From NCBI GenBank assembly GCA_963717375.1, contig OY970329.1:1426001-1490000 (forward strand): a DNA stretch of 64,000 nucleotides. Direction: 5' to 3'. Source of the stretch: VRUE01 sp963717375. GTDB lineage: Bacteria > Actinomycetota > Thermoleophilia > Solirubrobacterales > 70-9. Below are positions 48,730 through 57,439 of this stretch, in pieces. Under the pieces are notes generated by a model that saw only the letters and a list, made by a program, of their open reading frames with translations, had not been told where the DNA came from and searched no databases. The first letter of the stretch is position 1; each line of letters starts with the position of its first letter. Both the position numbers and the translations under genes were made by a program.

Positions 48730-50042
48730 AGACGCGAGAGATCGAGAAGGCGCTCGGCGCCGCCAACCCGGTCGGCCGGGACCGGCTCGACGGACTCGAC
48801 CTCGAGGCGATGGAGGCCGGCCTGCTCGCCGATCTGGAGGCCGGCTTCCCGGCGCTTCCCGAACTCGAAGCGGCGCGCCCGCACCGTCGCCGCCCGAGGC
48901 GCGTCGCGCTGGCGCTCGGCTCGGCAGCGCTCGCCGTCGCCCTCGCCGCCGTGCTCGTCCTGACCGGAGGCGGCTCCAACCACCCCTCGCGCGCCTACGG
49001 CGCCGAGCTCGTCCGCTTCGCCGAGTCGACGCCGCTGCTGCTGCTCGAAGGCCCCGGCTGGCGAGTCCAGAACGTCACCGAGGACGGACAGGGTGCCTAC
49101 ATGCCCCGCAGCAGCAGGGGCACGGGGTCGATGGAATTCGTCACCGGCAAGCCGATCCCCTACGAATCGGTTCGAATCACCTGCGCCCGCGAGGTCATGT
49201 CCAAGTCTGGGAAGTTTCCGGTCTGCAAGGCGGAGCGCGAGTCAGGGATGTTCCCGGCGGCGGTGCGTCAGCGCAGAGTCGAGCTCCGCTGGTTTCCCGG
49301 CTCGCTGGAGGACTCGCTCTCGACGGCTCATAAGAGTCTGCACCCACACGGTCAGCGCTGGGTCAAGCTGCCGGTCCTGGATACGACCGCCGACGTGGAC
49401 ACGCGGGCCGAGTTCTACGTCAACCAGGGCGGCCCCGGCAATCGCCAGATGACCGCGCTCTGGTCCGAAGACGGCTACGTGCTCGAAATGAGAGCCGCGG
49501 TCCCCGATCTGGCCGGCTTCGAAGAACGGCTCGACTGGCTGACTCGGGTGGACTCGCAGACCTGGCTCGACGCGATGCCGGCGAAGGTCGTCAAAGCCGC
49601 CGACCACGATGCCGCGGTGCGCGAAATGCTGAAGGGAATCCCCGTGCCCAAGGGCTTCGAGCCCTCACAGATCCCCGACGAAGGCCTCACGACCGACCGC
49701 TACCAGGTGGGCGCCTCGGTTACGGGCATCGTCTCCTGCCTCTGGTTCCAGCAGTGGGGAGAGGCCCGCGAGACCGGCGACAGAGCGGCGGCGGCCGAAG
49801 CCGAAAGAGCGATGGCGACCTCCAGGCACTGGTCGATCCTGCACGAGATGGCGAAGGACGGTGCGTATCCGGAAACGATCTGGGAGCTCGCGAGGGAGAT
49901 GCCGAGCGGAGTCTGGGAATGGAATGGGCACCGCCATCCGCTGCTGCCCCGCGCGGAAGGCCTGGGGTGCGCCCGCTGGGGCATTCCGGTCCTGCCGCGA
50001 AAGCAGCGGCTTCAGCGCGAACGCCGAGGACTACGGAGCTAG
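48726..50042 (+). CDS. Membrane-anchored anti-sigma-like protein
   Basis: 438 aa from the ATG at 48726. The N-terminal ~65 residues are cytosolic (EIEKALGAANPVGRDRLDGL) and would contact the sigma; one span follows (RVALALGSAALAVALAAVLVL), then a ~350-residue exported domain with WRVQNVTEDGQGAY, WVKLPVLDTTADVDTRAEFY and MLKGIPVPKGFEPSQI. The layout resembles the CU044_5270 family seen next to ECF sigmas in actinobacteria. The anti-sigma role is inferred from position and topology. Confidence 0.75.
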   Translation: MKTREIEKALGAANPVGRDRLDGLDLEAMEAGLLADLEAGFPALPELEAARPHRRRPRRVALALGSAALAVALAAVLVLTGGGSNHPSRAYGAELVRFAESTPLLLLEGPGWRVQNVTEDGQGAYMPRSSRGTGSMEFVTGKPIPYESVRITCAREVMSKSGKFPVCKAERESGMFPAAVRQRRVELRWFPGSLEDSLSTAHKSLHPHGQRWVKLPVLDTTADVDTRAEFYVNQGGPGNRQMTALWSEDGYVLEMRAAVPDLAGFEERLDWLTRVDSQTWLDAMPAKVVKAADHDAAVREMLKGIPVPKGFEPSQIPDEGLTTDRYQVGASVTGIVSCLWFQQWGEARETGDRAAAAEAERAMATSRHWSILHEMAKDGAYPETIWELAREMPSGVWEWNGHRHPLLPRAEGLGCARWGIPVLPRKQRLQRERRGLRS

Positions 50043-50071
50043 AGCGCGACGCGGGGCGATGCGCGCCGACG

Positions 50072-51289
50072 TCACGGATCCAACAGCCGTTCGAGCTCGG
50101 TGGCCGCGCTCGCCGGTCCCCCGGCGGCCCGGAAGGCCTCGGCCACGCGTTCAGCTCCGGGCTGTCGCGAGACCGTGGCGGCAACAGCCGAGCGCAGGCG
50201 GTCGGGACGAAGCCTCTTCGCGGGCAGGCTCTCCCCCGCGCCGGCCACCGTCACCCGGCGGGCGATCTCGAACTGGTCGCGGAGAAAGGGCACGACGCAG
50301 ACCGGCACTCCCGCGGCCAGGGACTTCTGCGTCGTTCCCATGCCGCCGTGGCAGACGACGGCACTCGCCCGTCGCAGGATCGGGGAGTGCGGGAGAAAGC
50401 GCTCGACCCGGGCGTTCGAGGGAACACGGAAGCCGGCGGGATCGTGGGCGGCCGTGGTGGCGATCACCGCGTAGGGCTCCTCGGCGAGAGCCGCGAGGCC
50501 CGTCTCGATCAGCGCCCCGTCGTCCTGGAATTCGGTCGAGGCGCTGAGCAGAACGATCGGCCGCTCCTCCCCGGCCAGCCAGCTCGGATCCTCGGCCGTT
50601 GGGTCCCAGAGTCCGGGGCCGACCAGCCGCACGTTGGCGGGCCAATCGCGGTGATATTCGAAAGGCTCGGCCGAGAACTGGATCAGCAGTGGTGCCGAGA
50701 GGTAGTAGTCCTCGCCACGAGGGAACGCCGCCACGCCGAGGCTGCGCCGGAGTTGGTTGAACGGTGGCAGGATCGAGCGAAAGGCCGCCCGGTTGACCGC
50801 GTTCAGAGCGCTGTCGCGAAGGCGGCCGAAGGGACCCGCGGGGGGAGCGAGCCCAGGCCCGTAGGCCGGGACACCACGAGCCGGGACTGGATGCGGATAT
50901 GGCAGGTAGTGGGCCCAGGGCAGGCCCGAGGCCTCGGCCACCGCCGAGGCGGCGATGCAGTTGATGTCGATCCAGAGCAGGTCGGGCCCCTCGGCGGCGA
51001 TCGCCGCCCGCATATCGGGCAGCTCGAACTCCGCCCGCCGCGAGAAGGCGGCGAACAGGCGGCGTGTCGCGCTCAGCGGATTCGACGCTCGCCAGTCGTC
51101 GACCTCGATCGCTTCGATCCGCTGGTCGACGGCGCCTGCCTCGAGCCCGGCGGCCCTGAGCGACGCGACGCCCTCCAACCCGGTGCGAACGACTACCTCG
51201 TGGCCACGGGCGGAGAGCTCGAGCGCCGTCGGTACCGGCGGAAACGTGTGCCCCGAGGCGGGGCTCGTGTAGATCAGGATCCGCGCCAT
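50072..51289 (-). CDS. GT1-family glycosyltransferase (macrolide/UGT type)
   Basis: 405 aa from the ATG at 51289. N-terminal ARILIYTSPASGHTFPPVPT, typical GT-B acceptor domain; C-terminal nucleotide-sugar motif VCHGGMGTTQKSLAAGVPV, CVVPFLRDQFEIARR. Such enzymes glycosylate small molecules or antibiotics. Its ATG shares a base with the TetR stop upstream, so it is in an operon with that regulator and may be controlled by it. No adjacent natural-product genes. Confidence 0.88.
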   Translation of the reverse strand: MARILIYTSPASGHTFPPVPTALELSARGHEVVVRTGLEGVASLRAAGLEAGAVDQRIEAIEVDDWRASNPLSATRRLFAAFSRRAEFELPDMRAAIAAEGPDLLWIDINCIAASAVAEASGLPWAHYLPYPHPVPARGVPAYGPGLAPPAGPFGRLRDSALNAVNRAAFRSILPPFNQLRRSLGVAAFPRGEDYYLSAPLLIQFSAEPFEYHRDWPANVRLVGPGLWDPTAEDPSWLAGEERPIVLLSASTEFQDDGALIETGLAALAEEPYAVIATTAAHDPAGFRVPSNARVERFLPHSPILRRASAVVCHGGMGTTQKSLAAGVPVCVVPFLRDQFEIARRVTVAGAGESLPAKRLRPDRLRSAVAATVSRQPGAERVAEAFRAAGGPASAATELERLLDP

Positions 51290-51885
51290 CACTCCAGCTC
51301 CAGCAGCGCTCGCACGCTCTCCAGGATCGCTGCCTCGGTTCGCCGCGCCGAGAGGCCGAGGTCGAGCCGCAGCAGCTTCCAGCTGGTCAGGTCGGTGGCG
51401 AGGAAAAGCTGGGCGAGCCGGCGCTCCCGGGTCGCGGCAGTCAGTTTGGAAAGGTGCTGCTCGAAGAGCTCACCGAGCCACCAGCGGTGATACGCGCGTC
51501 CCCCGTCGGTCATCTCCTTGACAGCCGGAAAGCGATCCTCCTCGGCGAGCAGGTGGAGCCCAACCTCGCCCTGGCGCTCGTAGTCCTTCAGCAGGTTGCG
51601 AATGGCGGTGACGGGATCCGCCCGACGCGCCCCTTCGCGGTTCCGCACCGCCCTCGCCCCCCAGGCGACGTAGCCGGCCAGGAAGAGGTCCTCCTTGCGG
51701 CCGAAGTGGCTGCGCACCGTTGGCACGCTCACCCCCGCCACCTCGGCCACCTCGGCGAGAGTCACCTCGTCATAGCTCGTGGTCGAGAAGCGCGCCCAGC
51801 CCGCGTCCCGGATCCGCTCGGCGGTAGCAGCGGAGCGCTGAGCGCGAATCGACATGTCATAGGGCCGCGATCCCTTCGCCCGCAT
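51289..51885 (-). CDS. TetR-family transcriptional regulator
   Basis: 198 aa. HTH: TAERIRDAGWARFSTTSYDE, VTLAEVAEVAGVSVPTVRSH, FGRKEDLFLAGYVAWG, then a C-terminal ligand domain (LHLLAEEDRFPAVKEMTDGG). Its AT-rich upstream region (51890-51925) contrasts with the rest of the window and may hold the promoter. The following glycosyltransferase overlaps by one base, so the regulator probably controls its own operon. Confidence 0.9.
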   Translation of the reverse strand: MRAKGSRPYDMSIRAQRSAATAERIRDAGWARFSTTSYDEVTLAEVAEVAGVSVPTVRSHFGRKEDLFLAGYVAWGARAVRNREGARRADPVTAIRNLLKDYERQGEVGLHLLAEEDRFPAVKEMTDGGRAYHRWWLGELFEQHLSKLTAATRERRLAQLFLATDLTSWKLLRLDLGLSARRTEAAILESVRALLELE

Positions 51886-52005
51886 AATTCGCTTACTTTA
51901 GATGAAAATTAAATAGAAGTACCCTCGTGGATGTCGGCGCCGCCACTCCCACCGGCGTGATCATCGCCACCTGCCAGCCCGCGTAGCTCGCGGCATCCCC
52001 CTAGC

Positions 52006-52605
52006 TCACTTGCGGACGCGATAGCGGAGGTGGGTGGCGCCGGGCCCGTCGATGATCCGGGTCAATTCGAGCTCGGTTTGGTCGGCGCCGAGGTGCTCGA
52101 AGAGCGACCGGCCTTCGCCGAACAGAACCGGGATCAGGTGGATCTGCAGCTCGTCGAGGACGCCGGCGGCGAGCGCCAGCTGCGCGGTGCCCGCGCCGTG
52201 GACCAACACGTTCTTCTCACCGGCGGCCTCCTTGGCACTGGTCATCGCGGCCTCAACGTCGCTGACGTAACTCACCTGGGGCCATTGCGCTACCTCGGGA
52301 CCGGGCTGATCGCGACTGAGGATGAAAATCGGCACCCCGTCGTGATGGTCGCCGCCCCAGTAGTTCGCCGGCTCGACGGTCCCTCTGCCCGCCACCACCG
52401 CTCCTGTGGACATCATCTCGTCGAAGACCTCGCCGTTGACGCCGATCGGACGACCTGGGACTCCAGGGTATTCCGGGGCAGGGCCCGTCAGGCACCATTC
52501 GTGCAGACGGTGCCCGCCGTCGCCGAGGCCGTTGCCGGGTCCCTCATTGGGCCCGGCGATGAATCCGTCGAGGGACATCGACATGTAGAGCACTGTTGAG
52601 GACAT
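52006..52605 (-). CDS. Dihydrofolate-reductase-family protein (RibD C-terminal type)
   Basis: 199 aa. MSMSLDGFIAGPNEGPGNGL is the family's N-terminal motif, VVAGRGTVEPANYWGGDHHD the cofactor loop, and VLVHGAGTAQLALAAGVLDE plus LQIHLIPVLFGEGRSLFEHL the C-terminal half. It is a stand-alone RibD-C/DHFR-like reductase of unknown substrate; true DHFR or riboflavin roles are unlikely without partners. The MarR gene is upstream on the same strand, 105 bp away. Confidence 0.9.
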   Translation of the reverse strand: MSSTVLYMSMSLDGFIAGPNEGPGNGLGDGGHRLHEWCLTGPAPEYPGVPGRPIGVNGEVFDEMMSTGAVVAGRGTVEPANYWGGDHHDGVPIFILSRDQPGPEVAQWPQVSYVSDVEAAMTSAKEAAGEKNVLVHGAGTAQLALAAGVLDELQIHLIPVLFGEGRSLFEHLGADQTELELTRIIDGPGATHLRYRVRK

Positions 52606-52710
52606 CTGCTCTTCTCCTTGTCTTTCGCGCGGCGAGACTCCGATAGCCCGCCTCTACCAAGACGACGAACGAGCGGGACGTAAATCGACAACTACCCCCA
52701 AATCGATTCT

Positions 52711-53181
52711 TCAGCTCTCTTCCGCCAAGCGGTCGAGGTGGCGCTTGCCGACCTCGTTGGTGAGGCTCAGGAACTCAGTGATCTGAGCCAGCTCGGCGGC
52801 GGTGAAGCGGCTCGCCAGGGATGTTTCCCAGTCCGCCGCCAGCGGTCCCCAGATCCGCTCGGCACGGGCGTAGAACTCCGGGGTCACCTCGACCTTGACG
52901 CGGCGGCGGTCGGCGGGGTCGGGGACGCGGCGGGCAAAGTCGGCGCGCTCGAGCCGATCAATCACGCCGGTAACCGCGCCGCTGGTCAACCCCACCTCGG
53001 CTGCCAGCTCCCCGGCGGTGAGACCGCCGGCGTTCTCGATCGCGTTGAGGCAGTGCAGATCGGTGTGGTTGACCCCGAGCCGATCGGCGGCGAGGTTTTC
53101 GAAAGCGCTGTCCTGGTTGCCGCTGGCGCGGAAGGCGGCGATCAGCTCCTCGATCAGTTGTCGCTTTGGACTTGCGGGCAT
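52711..53181 (-). CDS. MarR-family transcriptional regulator
   Basis: 156 aa winged-helix protein: HCLNAIENAGGLTAGELAAE, VGLTSGAVTGVIDRLERADF, ARRVPDPADRRRVKVEVTPE (wing with the DRR motif). An inverted repeat lies 4 bp upstream of its ATG, between it and the divergent glyoxalase-family gene, so it probably autoregulates and may control both neighbours. Ligand unknown. Confidence 0.93.
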   Translation of the reverse strand: MPASPKRQLIEELIAAFRASGNQDSAFENLAADRLGVNHTDLHCLNAIENAGGLTAGELAAEVGLTSGAVTGVIDRLERADFARRVPDPADRRRVKVEVTPEFYARAERIWGPLAADWETSLASRFTAAELAQITEFLSLTNEVGKRHLDRLAEES

Positions 53182-53184
53182 ATC

Positions 53185-53199
53185 TCTTAGTTGCTAAGA
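53185..53199. promoter_or_regulatory. Likely MarR operator TCTTAG-TTG-CTAAGA
   Basis: Perfect 6-bp inverted repeat with a 3-nt spacer in the 86-bp gap between divergent marR-type and glyoxalase-type genes, directly before the regulator's start codon. The AT-rich core and spacing suit a MarR-family site. A second, weaker half-site (GATAAG) follows about 10 bp on. Confidence 0.6.
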
Positions 53200-53267
53200 T
53201 ACTTGGAAGATAAGGAACTTACCGGGCGAGAGAATCATAGGACGCCCGGATGACGAAGGGAGTGCGA

Positions 53268-53672
53268 ATGGCGGACGCGGGAAACACGGCTTCGAAGATC
53301 GAGTGGCGCCTGGAACTGGTGCAGGTGCCGGTCTCCGACGTCGATCGGGCCAAGGCCTTCTACATCGACCAGGCCGGCTTCATCGCCGAACACGACCACC
53401 AGGTGAGCGAGGAGCTGCGCTTCGTGCAGCTGACCCCACCCGGCTCGGCCTGCTCGATTGCGCTGACCACCGGCGCGCACCGGATGCAGCCGGGGAGCGT
53501 CGAGGGTCTGCAACTGGTCGTCGAGGACGCTGATGCGGCCAGGGCGGAGCTGCTGGAGCGCGGGGTCGAGGCGAGCGAGGTGCAGGAGTTCCCCTGGGGC
53601 CGCTTCGTCTTCTTCACCGACCCGGACGGCAACGGCTGGGCCGTTCAGGAGCTGGTCAGCCCGAGCTCTTGA
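53268..53672 (+). CDS. Glyoxalase/VOC-family protein
   Basis: 134 aa from the ATG at 53268, which has GAAGGGAG upstream (an ATG at 53250 is less likely). Paired beta-alpha-beta-beta-beta modules: WRLELVQVPVSDVDRAKAFY, LRFVQLTPPGSACSIALTTG, VEDADAARAELLERGVEASE, RFVFFTDPDGNGWAVQEL. His/Glu metal ligands are not all obvious, so catalytic activity is uncertain. Divergent from the MarR gene and probably part of its regulon. Confidence 0.9.
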   Translation: MADAGNTASKIEWRLELVQVPVSDVDRAKAFYIDQAGFIAEHDHQVSEELRFVQLTPPGSACSIALTTGAHRMQPGSVEGLQLVVEDADAARAELLERGVEASEVQEFPWGRFVFFTDPDGNGWAVQELVSPSS

Positions 53673-53712
53673 GCCAGCCGGCCGAGGACGAAGGGTATGA
53701 GATGTTGGAGAG

Positions 53713-54960
53713 ATGACCGATCGAGACTTCGATGTAGTGATCGTCGGCGCCAGCATCGCGGGGTGTACGGCCGCGACGTTCTTGGCGCGTCGGGGCGCCC
53801 GAGTCGCCTTGATTGAGAGTCACAGCGACCCCAAGACGCACAAGCGGATGTGCACGCACGCTATGCAGGCGAGTGCGGCGCCAACGCTCGAGCGCCTTGG
53901 CCTCCTGGACGCCGTCACACGTGTGGGAATGCAAAGCGAACTAAATGCGTGGTCGCGCTACGGCTGGATCTCGCCGTCGCGGAACTACACCAGACGGCTG
54001 GAGTCCTCGAAATATCACGGGCTCAACCTGAGGCGCGAGACGTTCGATCCGATGCTGCGCGAGCTTGCGGCGGGCACTGAGGGAGTCGAACTGATGCTGG
54101 GCCACACCGCCACCGATCTTCTGCGCGAGGGCAAGCGGGTGGTCGGCGTTTCGGTGCGCGATCGCGACGGCCTCGAGCAAACGCTGGGCGCCGAACTGGT
54201 CGTGGGGGCGGACGGGCGCGGCTCCGGCATCGCCGAGCTCGCCGGTCAGCGAACCAAGTCGAAGCCGAACAACCGGTTCGCCTACTTCGCCTACTACCGG
54301 GACACGCCCCTGGTGACCGGAAGCAGCGCACAGGTGTGGTTCATGGACCCCGACATGGCCTACGCCTTCCCCACCGACGGGGGCCTGACGCTCCTCGCCT
54401 GCCTTCCCCACAAGGACCGGCTGGCAGAGTTCAAGAAGGATCCGGAGGCGAGTATGGCCCGTATGTATGAGCTCCTGCCGGACGGGCCAGGCCTCGATCC
54501 CGCCAAGCGCGAGTCGAAGATCCTCGGCAAGCTCGATTACCCCACCGAACGCCGCAGTCCGTCAGGGGCGGGTGTCGCGCTCGTCGGTGACGCCGCTCTC
54601 GCGTCCGATCCACTCTGGGGGGTCGGATGCGGCTGGGCTCTGCAATCCGCCGAGTGGCTCGCCGAAGCCGTCGGTCCGGCGCTCGGCGACGAAGCGAAGG
54701 TGGACCACGCCCTGAAGAACTATGCGCGCACCCATCGCAAGGCCCTGGCCGGCCACGACAGAATCAGCACGGCCTTCTCGAAGGCGCGCAAGCTCACTCC
54801 TCCGGAAAAGCTCTTCTTTCGCGCCGCGGCAAGGGACGACGAGCTCGCCGGGACCTTCGCGCTGTTCGGGGAGCGCTGGATCAGGCCCCAGCAGATGCTG
54901 ACCCCGAGCACCTTCGGGCGGATCGTTAGAGCCAACCTGTCTTCGTCCGCCCCCAAGTAG
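53713..54960 (+). CDS. FAD-dependent oxidoreductase / monooxygenase
   Basis: 415 aa. GxGxxG FAD fold VVIVGASIAGCTAATFLARR; second FAD motif with DGRGSGIAELAG; GD motif ALVGDAALASDPLWGVGCGW. These place it in the PHBH-type group A flavin monooxygenases and geranylgeranyl-reductase relatives. Substrate unknown. It starts 40 bp after the glyoxalase-type gene on the same strand, so the two could be one MarR-controlled unit. Confidence 0.87.
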   Translation: MTDRDFDVVIVGASIAGCTAATFLARRGARVALIESHSDPKTHKRMCTHAMQASAAPTLERLGLLDAVTRVGMQSELNAWSRYGWISPSRNYTRRLESSKYHGLNLRRETFDPMLRELAAGTEGVELMLGHTATDLLREGKRVVGVSVRDRDGLEQTLGAELVVGADGRGSGIAELAGQRTKSKPNNRFAYFAYYRDTPLVTGSSAQVWFMDPDMAYAFPTDGGLTLLACLPHKDRLAEFKKDPEASMARMYELLPDGPGLDPAKRESKILGKLDYPTERRSPSGAGVALVGDAALASDPLWGVGCGWALQSAEWLAEAVGPALGDEAKVDHALKNYARTHRKALAGHDRISTAFSKARKLTPPEKLFFRAAARDDELAGTFALFGERWIRPQQMLTPSTFGRIVRANLSSSAPK

Positions 54961-55216
54961 CCCCACCGCACTTCGGCCTAGCGGCGTCGCGGAAGGCGGT
55001 ACTGCTTTTGACCCAATTCACCCGTTTAGGAGCGAACAGCGGAATTCTGTACGTATTTCCACCGCCTGAGCACGCCAGTGTGGATCGCAGCCACAAAATC
55101 TGTACTACCAAGTTCCCCTGGGGTTCGTTCCTTATCGCAAACTATTTTGTTTGTTTAATTTAGATCTGTTAGCTTCGCGGCCGGCAATCAGCAGAGCTAA
55201 CGGCGGGGGGAGAAAA

Positions 55217-57415
55217 GTGTTCAGGTTGCGTGTGTGGGCATGTGCATTCGTTTTGGCGGTGACCGGCACGTCTCTCTTCGTGTCACCCGCCTCCTCCGCC
55301 CCCGGAAGTCGTGGTGACACCGGCGAGGGCCGTGGCGACGCACCGACAACCCGTGGCAACCTGCAGATGATCCGCGCCGGGGCGCTTCCCGAGCGCGACG
55401 AAACTACGGTGGATTCCGGCGAGGTTCAGGCACGCGCCTCGCGCTCGGGCGGCGGCAAACGAGACTTCGCCGTGGCGGTCGAACAGCTACCTGGAGTCGA
55501 CCGGCGGGGCCGGGTGGGGATGCGCCTGCGAGTGCAGAACACGCGCGGGTGGACGGCGACCTCGGTGCACGCATGTGCCTCGGTCAGCCGCAAGAGCGGC
55601 CGCGTGGTCGGCATCGTCCGTCACGGCTCGATCCGCTACCGCGGTCGCTCCGCCTGCTGGATCCTGCAGAAGATCAAGCCAAAACACACTGCACGGTTGT
55701 GGTTCCAGGTGAAGCTGAAACCAGCCCCGAAGAAGAAGCGCGATCTGCACGTCTCGGCCTGGGTGGCCGGGGGCAACTCGAACCCGACGGCTCGGCGCCA
55801 GGCACTCGTTCCCGCCCGCCACTCCAAGCACGGCCGCCGCGGCAAGCGGCACGGCACTGCGCATGGAGGTAGTAAGCGAGCGGCCACCCAGGCGGCCGCC
55901 TCGGTCGCCGCCCCCTGCACGTTGCCCGCTCGGCTCGGCGTCGTCTTCGTCACCGATGACTCCGGCTCGATGATCACAAGCGACCCCGGGCACATCCGCT
56001 CCCAGGCGATCGCGGTCGGCCTCGACCAGTTGCCCGATGGCTCGCTGGCGGCGGCGACCAGCTTCAGCGACTACTCCTGGCAGCTCTTCGCCGCCACCAA
56101 CGTCGACCCGACCACGCGCCCGAGCCTGAAGAGCGCCGCGACCACGCTCTTCGATGAAGGCAACACCGACTACGAAGAAGCCTTCCTTGGCGCCCAAGCC
56201 GAGCTTGCCACGATGCCGAGCGCCGACCGCAAGGCCGTCGTCTTCCTCTCGGACGGGATCCCGAGCTATTCCGAATACACCGCCGCCCAGGCGATTGCCG
56301 CCAGCGGCACGCCGATCTACACGATCGGGCTCGGTGTCTCCGGCAACCCCGAAGCGGAAGCGGTGCTGGCTGGAATTGCGGCGCGTTCGGGCGGCCAGTA
56401 CTTCAGCGCCGCCAGCGCGGGGCAGTTGCAGTCGATCTTCGCTCGCATCATCTCTCCCCTCACCTGCGGCGCCCAGAGCATCACCGAAACGTTCCAGCTG
56501 AAGCCGGGCGAGTCGCGGAACATCCCCTTCTCCGTGGGCCCCGGCGACAGCGAATTCAGGGCGCTCGCATCCTGGTCCGCGGGGACGGTGAGCGTCGCCG
56601 CGCTGCGGCCCAACGGCACGACGATGACTCCCGGCACACTGCTCTCCGGCGAGGGCTTTGTCAGCGAACATACCTATGCGCTGCTGAGCGGAAAAACCCC
56701 CTTGGTCGGCGCCTGGGCGCTGACCGTAACGGCGCCGCCCTCCAACCTCAGCGAAGTGAGCGTGACCATCGACGTCTTCAGCAAACAGCTGCCCGCGCCG
56801 CCGGCTCCACCGCCGGCAACGGGTCGCCACCTCGACCCTTGCATCGAAGCGTATTCGGGTGGCAAGAGGAAGACCACGAAGAAGCTCGGCGGGCAGGAAA
56901 CCGTTTATGACCGGACCGAAAGCCAGTACCAAGTGTGTGCCGGCTTCGGCGCTCCCGCGGGACTCAACCTCTCACCGGAGATGAAGTGTGCGCTGATCGC
57001 CGCCGGGGCGACCTTCGCCGGCGGTCCGCTGTCACACGGGGTTGACCTTGCTTGCGACTCCCTGGCGATCGCCACCGCACTGCAGACCGGCGACTGGCTC
57101 GGGGCGGCGGCGGGCAAGGCCTGTGGCTACTTCAGTGAAGTGTTCGCGGGCGCCGTCGGCGTTGTCGCCGCCGGGGCGACGGCCGAGACCGGCCCGGGAG
57201 CGGCGGCGGTCGGGCTCTGGACCTACCGGGCGCTCTCGGCCGGGCTCAAGGTCGCCTGTGGCGGCCTGCTCGACGGCGGCGCGGCTGCGGTCGGGGCCAA
57301 GATCGAGGCTGATCACGAGCAGCACATCGCGCTCGATGTAACCCGCAAGGGCCGCTGCATCGCCTACCGCGAACAGTTCCACTACGTATCTTGGCGAGCC
57401 GTCGACTGCCCCTGA
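55217..57415 (+). CDS. Secreted von Willebrand factor A-domain protein
   Basis: 732 aa from the GTG at 55217, with GGGGGGAG 4 nt upstream; the 22 codons before it are unlikely to be used. Signal peptide WACAFVLAVTGTSLFVSPAS. A basic beta domain (~65-220) is followed by a vWA domain whose MIDAS motif reads VTDDSGSM (~250), with VVFLSDGIPSYSEY and YTIGLGVSGNPEAEAVL further on, ending near 420. An Ig-like region follows. The C-terminal ~180 residues hold several Ala/Gly-rich hydrophobic stretches of unknown role. Probably a surface adhesion or matrix protein. The AT-rich gap 54961-55216 likely holds its promoter. Confidence 0.82.
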   Translation: MFRLRVWACAFVLAVTGTSLFVSPASSAPGSRGDTGEGRGDAPTTRGNLQMIRAGALPERDETTVDSGEVQARASRSGGGKRDFAVAVEQLPGVDRRGRVGMRLRVQNTRGWTATSVHACASVSRKSGRVVGIVRHGSIRYRGRSACWILQKIKPKHTARLWFQVKLKPAPKKKRDLHVSAWVAGGNSNPTARRQALVPARHSKHGRRGKRHGTAHGGSKRAATQAAASVAAPCTLPARLGVVFVTDDSGSMITSDPGHIRSQAIAVGLDQLPDGSLAAATSFSDYSWQLFAATNVDPTTRPSLKSAATTLFDEGNTDYEEAFLGAQAELATMPSADRKAVVFLSDGIPSYSEYTAAQAIAASGTPIYTIGLGVSGNPEAEAVLAGIAARSGGQYFSAASAGQLQSIFARIISPLTCGAQSITETFQLKPGESRNIPFSVGPGDSEFRALASWSAGTVSVAALRPNGTTMTPGTLLSGEGFVSEHTYALLSGKTPLVGAWALTVTAPPSNLSEVSVTIDVFSKQLPAPPAPPPATGRHLDPCIEAYSGGKRKTTKKLGGQETVYDRTESQYQVCAGFGAPAGLNLSPEMKCALIAAGATFAGGPLSHGVDLACDSLAIATALQTGDWLGAAAGKACGYFSEVFAGAVGVVAAGATAETGPGAAAVGLWTYRALSAGLKVACGGLLDGGAAAVGAKIEADHEQHIALDVTRKGRCIAYREQFHYVSWRAVDCP

Positions 57416-57439
57416 AGAGGCAAGGGGCAGCGACGCTCG

